A stretch of DNA of 57,749 nt from Chitinophagaceae bacterium (GCA_016787085.1 JAEUVJ010000044.1:1-57749), one strand, 5' to 3'; counted from the first letter of the stretch, positions 41,071-50,956 are shown. Notes: a model not told the origin generated them from the letters alone. Translations and numbers: made by a program.

Positions 41071-42219
41071 GTGACGCTCCGCTACAAACAGCAATTAGAC
41101 AAATATCTTGGTAATTTTCTCATCGCTATTCACCTGGTGGCCGCCAGAATACTGGGATTCATATTGAGAAGAAATCATACACTGCAACCCGCACCTGAAC
41201 ATATTCTCTTCATTAAGATCATGGGCATAGGCAGCGTATTGATGGCAGCAGACGGGATACTCGCAATAAGGAACAAATACCCGGATGCGAAGCTGATATT
41301 ACTGGGCAATCCTTCTGTGATCAGCGGCATCCGGCCCGCCGGTTTGTTTGATGAATACTGGGCATACCATGATACTTCATTCCTGAAAGCAGCAGGCAGT
41401 ACAATAAAAAACCTATTCCGTTCATGGCAAAAAAGGAAATTATGGGTATGCAACATGGAAGTGTATTCCAAGCTCACCACCATCTTTTCACTATGGACCT
41501 GCGCCCGCAATCGTTTCGATTTTTTCTTTAACGAAGTATCATTCCGCAAAAACATCAATACACACCCCGTCTATTTCAACCAGTTTTCCCTTGCTCATGA
41601 GAACTACGACCGTATGGCAGAAGCACTTGGTGCGGAAATAAAAATATCGTTTGAATTTGACGACCATGCAAAAGCAGGCAGAGCCCTTTCCGGCAGGAAA
41701 TATATCATCATCAGCAATACCTGCAGTGAACTGGCAAGGGAAAGGCTGTACCCGGATGACCTGCTGGTGCAACTATGTATTCATCTTTTTCAAAAATACC
41801 ATTGCCCCTTGCTATTATCAGGTACTAAAGCAGACCGTAGTTACTATGACAGGCTCCTGCAAAATAATCTGCTGAAAGAAGTGCCCGTACAGAATATTGC
41901 CGGCGATCATTCCATGGAAGCATTTATATCCCTGTTATATACTGACTGCCGGCTTCTGGTCACCGTAGACAGCGCACCACTGCATTTTGCTTTCAGGCTG
42001 GGAGTGCCCGCCGTTTCATTATGGGGTCCTACTCATCCGGCCACCCGAATGAAAGAGTCCCGGTTGTTCAAAGCTGTTTACCTTTCTGTGGACTGTTCGC
42101 CATGCGCACATCATACGACAGTTCTCCCCTGCGGCGGCAACAATATTTGTATGAAAAATATGACGCCGGCCCTGGTGATGCAAAAAGTTGGTGAAGTAAT
42201 GAGTAATTTGAACGGATGA
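41071..42219 (+). CDS. Glycosyltransferase family 9 (ADP-heptose-like transferase)
   Basis: A GT-B-fold enzyme of lipopolysaccharide or glycan core assembly. The frame reads HILFIKIMGIGSVLMAADGI (first Rossmann fold), ILLGNPSVI, TCSELARERLYPDDLL and VTVDSAPLHFAFRLGVPAVSLWGPTHPATR (the sugar-nucleotide site). A C-terminal CSPCAH...LPCGGNNICMKNM segment holds four cysteines that are usual in Bacteroidota GT9 proteins. The start is unclear: GTG at 41071 is used, but TTG at 41023 would add 16 residues. It overlaps the next gene by four bases (ATGA), so the pair form an operon. Confidence 0.85.
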   Translation: MTLRYKQQLDKYLGNFLIAIHLVAARILGFILRRNHTLQPAPEHILFIKIMGIGSVLMAADGILAIRNKYPDAKLILLGNPSVISGIRPAGLFDEYWAYHDTSFLKAAGSTIKNLFRSWQKRKLWVCNMEVYSKLTTIFSLWTCARNRFDFFFNEVSFRKNINTHPVYFNQFSLAHENYDRMAEALGAEIKISFEFDDHAKAGRALSGRKYIIISNTCSELARERLYPDDLLVQLCIHLFQKYHCPLLLSGTKADRSYYDRLLQNNLLKEVPVQNIAGDHSMEAFISLLYTDCRLLVTVDSAPLHFAFRLGVPAVSLWGPTHPATRMKESRLFKAVYLSVDCSPCAHHTTVLPCGGNNICMKNMTPALVMQKVGEVMSNLNG

Positions 42220-43508
42220 CACGGAAAACCATCACCATACTTGCTTTTTTGTTTTGTTACTGCCTCATCCTTTTCCGCTGGTTGAATATCCCTATTGCAG
42301 ATGCCGTAACAGAAGCCAGGGTGGGTGTCTATGGTGATGCGTTCAGCAGCCGCAATGTTCATTCGGCGGCGATGTGGTTTAAAGATATAGGCTACACAAA
42401 AACGAAAGGCCTGCCTGTTTTCAATTATACAGGCAACCTTAATCAATCCGGAACAGAGGTATATACCCATTATCCTTCTCTCCCGGATATACTTGGCGGT
42501 GTATATGCAAGAACACTGAATACAAAAGATCCTTACAAGATCGCTGTTTTCCCTATCCTGTTATCTATTATTTTCTTTTTCATTTTACAGCTTGTATTAA
42601 AGAAGATACTGCCTGACAGCAAATCCGCTTTTATTTCATGGGTGTTGCTGGTCATCAGTTGTTACTTTATCTGCTGGGCCGACGACCTGCACCAGCATCT
42701 GTACACTGAACTGCTGAAATGGGTGTATATCTACATCCTTTACCTGTATTTCACTGAGCAAAGAAAACGATGGATGCTGCCATCTCTTTGCATGATCTAC
42801 TTTGTCCAATCGTGGCTGACGTTTGAATCCATCCCCTTCCTGGCGATCATTACAGTTGGCTTCTTTATCCTCTTCGACCAAAAGCTGTTCTCGCCAGCCT
42901 GTCTTTTATTGCTGGTCATGCCCATTGCAGGAGTAGCACTGCATCTTTTTCAGAACTATTTATACTTCGGCGACTGGTCTGCAGTGATAGCGGATATGAA
43001 AGCCGCCTTATTGAAACGAACTACCGGCCAGGCAGGAAATGAACTTGGCAGGGCTGTTCAATCGTACGACTTTGTCAAGATGTGGACCTATGAATTCTGG
43101 TTTCGCATGGGCAGGACTTTTGCATTACCCGCCATTTCTATTATTGTCATAGCAGCTTTTGCCTTAAGAAGCCTGTATTTTCATCACCGTACCCATTTTA
43201 AAATGGCCATCATTTTCTTTCTGGCAGGGATCGCCTGGATATTCGTCATGCCACAACACGCCATTGTGCACACTTTTACTATAAAACATATGGGTGTCTT
43301 TGTAGCATTTGTCAGCGGGTATGGTATTCTTCAGTATATGGAGCTGCTAAAAAAACATCTCGTTGGCCGTACATTTTATTGGCTGGCCGTCCACATACTG
43401 TTCATTTTTTATACCATAGGTGGCTTTTTATATAACCAGGGCTACTATGTATACCTGAAGTTCAGTCTTGCCTACCCCCGACTGGGAATGGACGCAAACT
43501 TGTGGTAA
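42216..43508 (+). CDS. Polytopic membrane protein, GT-C-like
   Basis: A 430-residue protein with about ten membrane helices. A first periplasmic loop contains VYTHYPSLPDILGGVYAR and an early D/E pair (ADAVTEARVGVYGDAFSSR), the layout of GT-C glycosyltransferases that use lipid-linked sugars. A family number cannot be given. It is coupled to the GT9 gene by ATGA. The pair probably attach sugars to an envelope polymer or lipid. It ends just before a gap of 197 bases. Confidence 0.75.
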   Translation: MTRKTITILAFLFCYCLILFRWLNIPIADAVTEARVGVYGDAFSSRNVHSAAMWFKDIGYTKTKGLPVFNYTGNLNQSGTEVYTHYPSLPDILGGVYARTLNTKDPYKIAVFPILLSIIFFFILQLVLKKILPDSKSAFISWVLLVISCYFICWADDLHQHLYTELLKWVYIYILYLYFTEQRKRWMLPSLCMIYFVQSWLTFESIPFLAIITVGFFILFDQKLFSPACLLLLVMPIAGVALHLFQNYLYFGDWSAVIADMKAALLKRTTGQAGNELGRAVQSYDFVKMWTYEFWFRMGRTFALPAISIIVIAAFALRSLYFHHRTHFKMAIIFFLAGIAWIFVMPQHAIVHTFTIKHMGVFVAFVSGYGILQYMELLKKHLVGRTFYWLAVHILFIFYTIGGFLYNQGYYVYLKFSLAYPRLGMDANLW

Positions 43509-43641
43509 CGCTAATTTTTTTTAAATAAACTTTCCACCGCATTAAATGGCCGGAGAAAACGTTCTTGCTGATGAAGATCAGTAAAAAATAGGCCATATTT
43601 ACCCCTGAAAGGCTTACATTCGCAAGGTTTGACCAATATCC

Positions 43642-43672
43642 TTGTCCTGCATAAAACTTGTTCATTTTTTTG
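43642..43672 (+). promoter_or_regulatory. Promoter for the fatty acid desaturase
   Basis: TTG (43642-43644), a 20-base spacer and TTTTTTTG (43665-43672) resemble the TTTG/TAnnTTTG consensus with mismatches in both boxes. Start would be near 43678, giving a leader of about 28 bases. Confidence 0.35.
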
Positions 43673-43705
43673 CACTAAAAGACCCCTAACCACTTAACAA
43701 ACAGC

Positions 43706-44752
43706 ATGAAGGCGCTGACCACCATTACAGATCCCATTTATATTCCCAAAGAGAAATATAGCTGGTATGATAATTTATGGCTCCGTTTCATTAATGACCC
43801 AAGAGACCTTCCTTTTATTTACCTGCTGACAGCCATTCATATTCTGGTCATCCCTGCAGCCATCATTCTTTACACCCCGTTGCTGGAAGGATGGTACTGG
43901 TGGGCAGCTTATATCCCTTATTTCTATGTATCGCAAATGTATTTCAAAGGCCGTTTTGGCCTGATGCTGCATTGCATCAGCCACCGCAAACTTTTTAAAA
44001 AGGCGTATACGTTGATGTATCACTGGATCATCTGGATCGTGTGCCCCTTCTTCGGACATACGCCTGAAACATATTTTGTACACCATATGGCGATGCATCA
44101 TGTAGAGAACAATATGTATGATGATGCGAGCAGCACCTTGCCTTACAAACGGGACAGTCTCCGTGGTTTTATCAGCTATGTCACCCGTTTTCTTTTCCTT
44201 GGCTTCAGGGATACATTCATGTACCTGTTTAACCGTAAACGGAAAAAATTGTATATGCGGCTGACCTGGGGTGAAATGTCATTCTATGTTTTTTGTATAG
44301 CCATGTGTTTTGTGAACCTGAAAGCCACCCTATTCATCTTCATCATACCGTTTTTATTTGCCCGTGTAGTGATGATGCTTGGCAACTGGGCGCAACATGC
44401 ATTTGTGGATCCGGCCAACCTGGACGACAATACGATCAACTGTATCAACACCAAATACAATAAAGTTTGCTGGAATGATGGTTATCATGCGGTTCACCAT
44501 GTTCGCCCTGCTCTTCATTATACAGAGATACCGGTTGAATTCCTGAAACAAAAAGATGAATTTGCCAGTCAAAAAGTATTGGTTTTCGATGGCATTCACT
44601 ATCTCCACATTTTTGTATGGCTGATGACCAAGCGATACGATAAACTGGCAAAGAACCTCGTCAACATCAATAATATGTTCAGCAGCGAGGAAGAAGCGAT
44701 CGCTGTCATGAAAGAAAGAACAAAACGTTTATCTCCTCCCGCTGCGGCCTGA
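43706..44752 (+). CDS. Membrane fatty acid desaturase
   Basis: Introduces a double bond into acyl chains with a di-iron centre. The 348-residue protein has histidine boxes HCISH (H89, H93), HHMAMHH (H126-H132), NWAQHAFVD and [14 protein letters not shown] near residues 255-270. It has four or five membrane helices (about 36-56, 65-80, 101-115, 190-225). It is a stand-alone desaturase without a cytochrome b5 domain. The regiochemistry is not predicted from sequence. It may adjust membrane fluidity; no cold-shock-like regulator is visible nearby. Confidence 0.93.
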   Translation: MKALTTITDPIYIPKEKYSWYDNLWLRFINDPRDLPFIYLLTAIHILVIPAAIILYTPLLEGWYWWAAYIPYFYVSQMYFKGRFGLMLHCISHRKLFKKAYTLMYHWIIWIVCPFFGHTPETYFVHHMAMHHVENNMYDDASSTLPYKRDSLRGFISYVTRFLFLGFRDTFMYLFNRKRKKLYMRLTWGEMSFYVFCIAMCFVNLKATLFIFIIPFLFARVVMMLGNWAQHAFVDPANLDDNTINCINTKYNKVCWNDGYHAVHHVRPALHYTEIPVEFLKQKDEFASQKVLVFDGIHYLHIFVWLMTKRYDKLAKNLVNINNMFSSEEEAIAVMKERTKRLSPPAAA

Positions 44753-44797
44753 CAGGGAATACCGCTTAATCGTCAATACTGATCAGCCTGTTAGGTT

Positions 44798-44833
44798 TAT
44801 TCATTTATCTTTAATCCATAAAATAAATGAATA
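44798..44833 (+). promoter_or_regulatory. 11-base inverted repeat in the adenine deaminase leader
   Basis: TATTCATTTAT pairs exactly with ATAAATGAATA across 14 bases. It ends five bases before the ade ATG, so the hairpin or a bound protein could restrict translation or transcription. A -7-like TATCTTTA lies inside it. It does not match the purine riboswitch consensus. Confidence 0.4.
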
Positions 44834-44837
44834 CCGA

Positions 44838-46469
44838 ATGTCTTCCTTTACTATATCCGGCAATCTGGTTGATATACATAAACAGAACATATACCCGGCA
44901 GAAATCACGGTAGAAAATGGAAAGATAACTTCCATCAATGAGTCTCCTCACTCACCACTCACTACTCACCATTACCTGCTTCCGGGTTTCATAGACAGTC
45001 ACGTTCACATCGAAAGCTCTATGCTGGTACCTTCTGAGTTTGCCAGGCTCGCTGTGGTGCATGGTACGGTAGCTACTGTCAGCGATCCGCATGAAATAGC
45101 GAATGTCTGCGGGATGAAAGGGGTGGAATTCATGATCGAAAATGGAAAGACCGTTCCCTTCAAATTCAATTTCGGGGCGCCAAGCTGTGTACCTGCCACC
45201 ACATTCGAAACGGCAGGCGCTGCCCTGGATGCAACGGATGTAGAAGAACTGTTGCAAAGAGATGAAATAAAATACCTGAGCGAAATGATGAACTTCCCCG
45301 GAGTGTTGTTCAAAGATGCAGAGGTGATGAAGAAGATCGCTGCAGCACACAGGCTGAACAAACCGGTGGACGGACATGCCCCGGGACTGCGAGGAGAAGA
45401 GGCTAAAAAATATATTGAGGCCGGCATCTATACCGATCATGAATGTTTTACCAGGGAAGAAGCACTTGATAAACTGCAATACGGGATGAAGATCATCATC
45501 CGGGAAGGGAGCGCTGCAAAGAATTTTGAGGCCCTTATTGATCTGTTGAACGATTATCCGGACATGATCATGTTCTGCAGTGATGACAAACACCCTGACA
45601 GTCTTGTGCTCGGACACATCAATCAACTGTGTGCAAGAGCCGTTGCAAAAGGAATTGACGTTTTTAAGATATTGCAAGCGGCTTGCATAAATCCCGTATT
45701 ACATTATAAGTTAGATGTTGGTCTTTTAAGAGAGGGCGATCCGGCGGATTTTATTCTGGTCAGGGATCTGGAAAAGTTCCAGGTGGCAAAAACGTTCATT
45801 AATGGAAAGTTGGTGGCCGAAAACGGGGTGTCCGGAATAGAGACCACTAAATCAGGAGTGATCAATAATTTTTCCTGTAATAAAAAAGACATAAACGGTT
45901 TTGAGATAAAATGGCAGGGAGAAAAAGAAATACAGATCATTGAAGCCCTCGACGGGCAACTCATTACGAATAAACTTTCTTTTGCTCCCAAAACTGAGAA
46001 TGGTAATATCGTTAGCGACACGGAAAGAGATATTCTGAAGATCGTAGTAGTGAACCGCTATAATGAGGCCCCGGTGGCCAAATCATTTATTACAAATTTT
46101 GGATTGAAGCGGGGGGCTATCGCTTCCTCTGTTGCTCACGACAGTCATAATATCATAGCTGTTGGTGTGGATGATGAAAGCATCTGCACAGCTGTGAACC
46201 TGCTGGTCGAACACAAAGGGGGTGTAAGCTGTGTGAATGATGATACAGAACTGGTGGTGCCTTTACCTGTGGCCGGGTTGATGAGCAATGAAGATGGTTA
46301 TAAAATAGCGGAGCAATATTCACTGATAGACAAAGCTGCCAAAGAAGCCGGTTCCACTCTCGCCTCTCCCTTCATGACGTTGTCTTTCATGGCCCTGCTG
46401 GTGATACCGCATCTTAAACTGAGTGACATGGGTTTGTTTGACGGGGACAGGTTTGAGTTTGTCCAGTAA
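44838..46469 (+). CDS. ade: Adenine deaminase
   Basis: Converts adenine to hypoxanthine and ammonia in purine salvage. The 543-residue amidohydrolase has [17 protein letters not shown] (metal-binding HxH), [48 protein letters not shown] (metal-binding D) and a C-terminal deaminase-specific domain with [15 protein letters not shown] and [16 protein letters not shown]. Near residues 36-47, [11 protein letters not shown] stands where relatives have a short acidic loop; its DNA (44944-44975) is a CACTCACC-type repeat, so the loop is probably repeat-derived but in frame. The protein should still be active. Confidence 0.97.
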   Translation: MSSFTISGNLVDIHKQNIYPAEITVENGKITSINESPHSPLTTHHYLLPGFIDSHVHIESSMLVPSEFARLAVVHGTVATVSDPHEIANVCGMKGVEFMIENGKTVPFKFNFGAPSCVPATTFETAGAALDATDVEELLQRDEIKYLSEMMNFPGVLFKDAEVMKKIAAAHRLNKPVDGHAPGLRGEEAKKYIEAGIYTDHECFTREEALDKLQYGMKIIIREGSAAKNFEALIDLLNDYPDMIMFCSDDKHPDSLVLGHINQLCARAVAKGIDVFKILQAACINPVLHYKLDVGLLREGDPADFILVRDLEKFQVAKTFINGKLVAENGVSGIETTKSGVINNFSCNKKDINGFEIKWQGEKEIQIIEALDGQLITNKLSFAPKTENGNIVSDTERDILKIVVVNRYNEAPVAKSFITNFGLKRGAIASSVAHDSHNIIAVGVDDESICTAVNLLVEHKGGVSCVNDDTELVVPLPVAGLMSNEDGYKIAEQYSLIDKAAKEAGSTLASPFMTLSFMALLVIPHLKLSDMGLFDGDRFEFVQ

Positions 46470-46647
46470 AAAACCGGCTATTCTTCCCAACCATTCGTAA
46501 CTCTCACCAAATATTGGGAATTTGCTCAACCCGGCATATGTCATCCATCCGACATTACCTGGTTTACTCAATTAGTATTCAAACATTTTTATTGCTCCCA
46601 AAAATCTGGCACCCCCTTTGGCATCGTAGTTATAAAAGCTACGGTTT

Positions 46648-46977
46648 ATGAAAAAGACAACTGGTATCACATCAATAGAAAGCAAGGTTGGTTTCCAGGA
46701 AATGTTGCTGGAAAAATTTATGCAGCAGAACCTGCCACCTATACCGCCAAAACAAAGTAAACTCTCTGGCATGACAGGATTCACAGAACAATATAAGGAG
46801 GTTGAATACTGCGCCGCTGAAACACCGGTCACAGGTACTGTCGAAATATTTTATATACCGGAGAACAAGAAAGGACTCAGACGAATGAGCGTACCTGTTG
46901 CGTCCCGTTTCATTGTTTTTTGTATCCATAATAATGAACATGATTATAAAGTATCATGGAGCTGTTCTCTTTCATGA
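46648..46977 (+). CDS. Small tandem paralog A, unknown function
   Basis: A 109-residue protein without signal peptide. Its second half (VTGTVEIFYIPEN, then ASRFIVFCIHNNEHDYKVSWSCSLS) aligns with paralog B (VSGTVAIEDN, then ITCFLFTCIKTNNDPYKLSWGASLS). The family-like pattern is [VI]-x-GTV-x-[IV]...F-x2-FC-[IT]-K/H-x-NN-x-[DH]-x-YK-[VL]-SW-x-SLS. The N-terminal half is proline-rich and unlike B (LPPIPPKQSK). I do not recognise the family. A sigma-54-like element (TGGCAC-N5-TTGG) lies at 46607-46621. Secretion or toxin function is not supported by any motif. Confidence 0.7.
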   Translation: MKKTTGITSIESKVGFQEMLLEKFMQQNLPPIPPKQSKLSGMTGFTEQYKEVEYCAAETPVTGTVEIFYIPENKKGLRRMSVPVASRFIVFCIHNNEHDYKVSWSCSLS

Positions 46978-47156
46978 ACGCCAGCCGTTCATCCCTTTGT
47001 TTCTTCAATTCAACCTGTATTTCCGGGCTTTTTGAAAACTTTCACAGTCAGACTGTAATCTTTCCGGTTACATTAGCATCCTATAAACAGACAAAGGATA
47101 CAGGAGCCGTGCCAATGATACCATCGACAAAGCATGAAGAAGCTAAAAACAAGGTT

Positions 47157-47447
47157 ATGAACAAGTCACTTCACATAAGCACTTCTCTCGACCAGCCGGC
47201 ATTGCTGGAGGATATGGTGGAGAAATTAGCTTACCGCCGGGTTGATATCGGTTATGGAAAAGAAAAACTGGCCGGTGGACGCAAAGCACTGGAAACATCA
47301 TCCACAGAAACCTATGTCAGCGGAACGGTAGCCATAGAAGATAACGGGGAGATCATCAATATGCCGTTCATCACTTGTTTCCTGTTCACCTGTATCAAAA
47401 CAAACAACGATCCTTATAAACTTTCCTGGGGGGCCTCCTTGTCATAA
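47157..47447 (+). CDS. Small tandem paralog B, unknown function
   Basis: A 96-residue protein starting at MNKSLHISTS. A longer start at 46956 is not used, because it would overlap paralog A and the intervening residues look non-coding. It shares its C-terminal half with paralog A (VSGTVAIED, TCFLFTCIKTNN, YKLSWGASLS). The N-terminal half differs and is helical and charged (LLEDMVEKLAYRRVDIGYGKEKL). There is no signal peptide or membrane helix. The two genes stand in the same orientation 179 bases apart between ade and the convergent amidohydrolase, so this is a tandem duplication followed by divergence. Confidence 0.7.
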   Translation: MNKSLHISTSLDQPALLEDMVEKLAYRRVDIGYGKEKLAGGRKALETSSTETYVSGTVAIEDNGEIINMPFITCFLFTCIKTNNDPYKLSWGASLS

Positions 47448-47452
47448 TAAAC

Positions 47453-47504
47453 AGGCAATAAGCAATAGTGACTTTACGATTGAATTGTCAATTGCTTATT
47501 GCCT
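47453..47504. terminator. Long inverted repeat between convergent genes
   Basis: AGGCAATAAGCAAT pairs exactly with ATTGCTTATTGCCT across 24 bases, between the ends of paralog B and the amidohydrolase gene. It probably ends both transcripts. The 14-base arms resemble dispersed repeats rather than a simple GC-rich terminator. Confidence 0.6.
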
Positions 47505-47510
47505 GCTGTT

Positions 47511-50500
47511 TTAATGCTTTCCGCAACTGCAAGCCTCTACTTCCGTTTCATCATGCCACGGAAAACTGTCAGCGTTCTTATTTAATTCCCAGAAGAATTT
47601 TGTCCGGGGTCTGTTGTAATTACCTGTCTCATTCATTTGTTCTGCATCATACAATCTTCCGTTCACCATGGTGTAGCGTACACTTTCCGTATTGCGGATA
47701 TTCTCCAGCGGATTTTTATCCATGACAATGAGGTCAGCCAATTTGCCTGCTTCTAATGAACCGATCCATTTATCCAAACCTAAACTCACTGCCGGGTTGA
47801 TGGTTGCCGTCTGCAATGCCTGGTGATTGGTCATACCGCCTTGCTGCATCATCCATATTTCCCAATGTACACCAATACCCTGTATCTGGCCGTGAGCACC
47901 CATATTAACTCTTACGCCTCCATCTGCTAGTTTCTTTAGACTTTTTGAGGTCAGGATGTGCCCATTTATATATTCTTCTTCCGGCAGCATGGTACGGTGA
48001 CGGCTGCGGGTGTCAATCGTTGACCTTGGTGTAAAGCGGAGCAATCTTTCATTTTCCCACACATTGGTATGCTGGTACCAGTAGTACTCACCGCTCATAC
48101 CGGCATAGTTCACGATCAGCGTAGGTGTATAAGCCGTCTTTGAATTCTTCCATAACTGGATCACATCATTGAATAATGGCGCTACCGGTATATTATGCTC
48201 GATGGTAGTGTGCCCGTCTAATATCATACTGGTGTTATGGTAAAAGAATGACCCGCCTTCGGGTACCACTTCCATCTGCAGTTCCCTTGCCGCCTGTATG
48301 ATCATTTGTCTTTGTTCCCGGCGTGGCTGGTTATAACTTTTTACGGAGAAAGCGCCGAAGGCTTTAGTTCTTCTTAAAGCACTTCTTGCATCATCAATGG
48401 AATTGACAACTGCTTTGAAATCGCCGTCCGCTCCATATAAGATAGTCCCGGTCGAGAATACTCTCGGTCCTACCTGTAAACCGGCCTTTACCAGTTCACT
48501 TTGTGCAAACACCATTTCACTGTTCGCTGAAGGGTCATGCATGGAAGTAACGCCATAAGCCAGATTGGCATAGTAGGCCGTGTGTTTTTGCGGCGTGATG
48601 CCGGACCGGAAATGATTACCGTGTGCATGGGCATCTATGAATCCTGGCGATATTGTCTTACCATTGCAGTCAATCAATTTTGCACCGGCAGGTATCGTTA
48701 CATTCTTTCCCACCTCTTTGATCAGGTTATCTTCCACGATCAGTGTCCCGTTCTCTATCACTTCATCACCTTTCATAGTGATGATACGGGCATTGGTAAA
48801 CGCCACCACTCCTTTGGGTTTATCTGCAGCTACTTCCAGTCCTACATCTGTTCCTTTCTCAGGTATCTTAAATAACGAATCAGGTTTGTTGGCGATAAAA
48901 TCAAAACGTTCATCGAGATTAATGGTGTAATACTGGCTGCCAAGGGTATAATGCAGTTGTTTGTTATCAGCCGACCAGTGCAGGTTGATGCCTGCATCTT
49001 TGGAGACGATCTTCACCGGGAAATCTTTGGTACCGCTGCCTATATCTATTGTTCTCCCCGTTTTAGGGAATGCGGCGATATACACTTCCCACAGATCAAT
49101 AAAGGCGATCCATTTCTCATCCGGGGAAAGTGTGAACTGGCTCCCGTACGTGCTTTTCAGGTGTACACGTTCATCACTGCCATCCAACTTGCAGCTTACA
49201 TAGTTTCTGCTCATTCCGCCTCCTGCCTGGTAGTATATCCTGTCGCCGGCTTTATTGAAACGGGGAAGATCTCCCCGCTCTGTTACCAGGTTTTCACCGC
49301 TGCCATCCTGTAGCATAGTATAGATACCCGGCTTTGCCGTATAAGCTTCGCCCAGCGCATTACTGCCTCCTTCCTTGCGGAATACGATCGTTTTTCCATC
49401 TGCTGAAAAAGAAGGTAACCGGTAAATGCCTTTTGACCTGGTGAGTTTAACAGGTTTAGGTACTGCTGCATTTTTTCCGGTTGCCGGCTGCAGGTTCAGT
49501 TTCCAGATTGCGCCTGATGCTGTATCATTCCAGGTGGTGTATAGTAAGGTCTTCCCGTCTGCTGAGAATGAAGGCTCAAATTCAAAGTCTGTACCGTTGG
49601 TTATGCGCTGCGGTTTACCGGAAGGCAATTCCTTTTTCCATAAATAACCCACGGCGTTAAACACTAACCACTTTCCATCGGGAGATGTAACCGCCTGCCG
49701 GATCACATGGGCTGTAAAGGTGGACGGGTTGATCTCCTGCTGAAAACGCACGGCGTCATAGATACGTTGCTTGACATTACACGTAAAGGATATCTCCGTT
49801 GCTTTGTTCACGCTATTCACATCCACTTTCATGATCTTGCCATTACTCCAGATGATGATGTGTTTATCATCCGGCGTCCATGAGTAACCGGTGTATAACC
49901 CAAATGTGGACCAGGCTTCCTGCTGGTCTTTGCTCAATTGATCATAGACAGGCCACTCCTCTGCTGTTTCGAGGTTGCGGAGATAGAGAACCGTTTTTGT
50001 TCTTATCCTTTTTACAAATGACAACAGCTTCCCGTCATGCGATACCTGCGGGCGAACAGTACCACCGGGTCCGCCTGTAATAGTTTCTGTGGTTCCTTTT
50101 TCCCTGTCAAAACGTTTGATGACAAAGATCTGGTTGTTGGGGTCTTTATTATACTGAAAGAAGCCGCCGGGGTACATGTCTTCGCTGAAATATACATAAC
50201 GCCCATCAGGAGAAACGACAGGTTCGTTCACATCCTGCTGGTCATTCTTTCTCACTGTAAGTTGCAAACCATTTCCGCCGCTGGTATGATACAGCCACAT
50301 TTCGCCAGCGCCTAATGAACGGGTAGAGGTAAAATGTTTGCGGGCCACAATGTATTCGCCATCGGGCGACCATACGCCATTATTCAGTAAACGGAAACTT
50401 TCTTTGGTGATCTGTTTGGCGCTGCTGCCATCGCGGTTCATCATCCAGATATTATCGCCGCCGCCCGCATCGGAAGTGAACAGTATCTTTTTGCCGTCAG

Positions 50501-50789
50501 GACTGAAGCGGGGCTGTACTTCAAAGGCATGGCCGCCTCTTAATACTTTTGCCTCGCCACCTGTTGAAGGAATGGTATAAATATCACCCAGCAGGTCGAA
50601 GACGATCTCTTTTCCATCCGGAGATATATCCACGTTCATCCAGGTGCCTTCACTGACGGTAAAGGAAACCTCTTTATAAGGCCCATCGGGATTGGACACA
50701 TCCCATTTTTTGGCATCTTTTTTTTCCTGGGCATTGATAAATGAAATAGTAAACAGCAATACAGTTGCAGCAAATAGTTGGCGCATCAT
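47511..50789 (-). CDS. Secreted TolB-like propeller amidohydrolase
   Basis: A 1092-residue exported protein with a signal peptide (MMRQLFAATVLLFTISFINAQ), two sets of PD40/TolB-like propeller repeats (about 40-640: ISPDGKEIVFDLLG, FSPDGKKILFTSDAGG, FSADGKTLLYTTW) and an amidohydrolase domain (about 675-1060) with GFIDAHAHGNH, the second metal region DGHTTIEHN and the C-terminal AGKLADLIVMDKNPL. This architecture occurs in peptidase-like or hydrolase proteins of Bacteroidota; the substrate is not known. The tail EACSCGKH at the very end is a possible metal-binding motif. A start four bases inward (50786) is equally possible. Confidence 0.93.
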   Translation of the reverse strand: MMRQLFAATVLLFTISFINAQEKKDAKKWDVSNPDGPYKEVSFTVSEGTWMNVDISPDGKEIVFDLLGDIYTIPSTGGEAKVLRGGHAFEVQPRFSPDGKKILFTSDAGGGDNIWMMNRDGSSAKQITKESFRLLNNGVWSPDGEYIVARKHFTSTRSLGAGEMWLYHTSGGNGLQLTVRKNDQQDVNEPVVSPDGRYVYFSEDMYPGGFFQYNKDPNNQIFVIKRFDREKGTTETITGGPGGTVRPQVSHDGKLLSFVKRIRTKTVLYLRNLETAEEWPVYDQLSKDQQEAWSTFGLYTGYSWTPDDKHIIIWSNGKIMKVDVNSVNKATEISFTCNVKQRIYDAVRFQQEINPSTFTAHVIRQAVTSPDGKWLVFNAVGYLWKKELPSGKPQRITNGTDFEFEPSFSADGKTLLYTTWNDTASGAIWKLNLQPATGKNAAVPKPVKLTRSKGIYRLPSFSADGKTIVFRKEGGSNALGEAYTAKPGIYTMLQDGSGENLVTERGDLPRFNKAGDRIYYQAGGGMSRNYVSCKLDGSDERVHLKSTYGSQFTLSPDEKWIAFIDLWEVYIAAFPKTGRTIDIGSGTKDFPVKIVSKDAGINLHWSADNKQLHYTLGSQYYTINLDERFDFIANKPDSLFKIPEKGTDVGLEVAADKPKGVVAFTNARIITMKGDEVIENGTLIVEDNLIKEVGKNVTIPAGAKLIDCNGKTISPGFIDAHAHGNHFRSGITPQKHTAYYANLAYGVTSMHDPSANSEMVFAQSELVKAGLQVGPRVFSTGTILYGADGDFKAVVNSIDDARSALRRTKAFGAFSVKSYNQPRREQRQMIIQAARELQMEVVPEGGSFFYHNTSMILDGHTTIEHNIPVAPLFNDVIQLWKNSKTAYTPTLIVNYAGMSGEYYWYQHTNVWENERLLRFTPRSTIDTRSRHRTMLPEEEYINGHILTSKSLKKLADGGVRVNMGAHGQIQGIGVHWEIWMMQQGGMTNHQALQTATINPAVSLGLDKWIGSLEAGKLADLIVMDKNPLENIRNTESVRYTMVNGRLYDAEQMNETGNYNRPRTKFFWELNKNADSFPWHDETEVEACSCGKH

Positions 50790-50956
50790 GAAGATAGTTT
50801 TAGGGCTGGGAAGGTAAATAAAAGAAAGTTAGTAAAGGCTTGGTTGTATTCTACCCCCTCCAATCCCCCGTTCACCGACTTTTCATTCTCTATGACCCAT
50901 TGCCTGTTGCCCGTTCACTATTCCCCCTATAGTTTTACAGAAAATTAGAAACGCAC

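Noticed and set aside
46956..47156. 67-residue extension of tandem paralog B
   Set aside because: It overlaps paralog A, shows no similarity to it, and reads like non-coding sequence.
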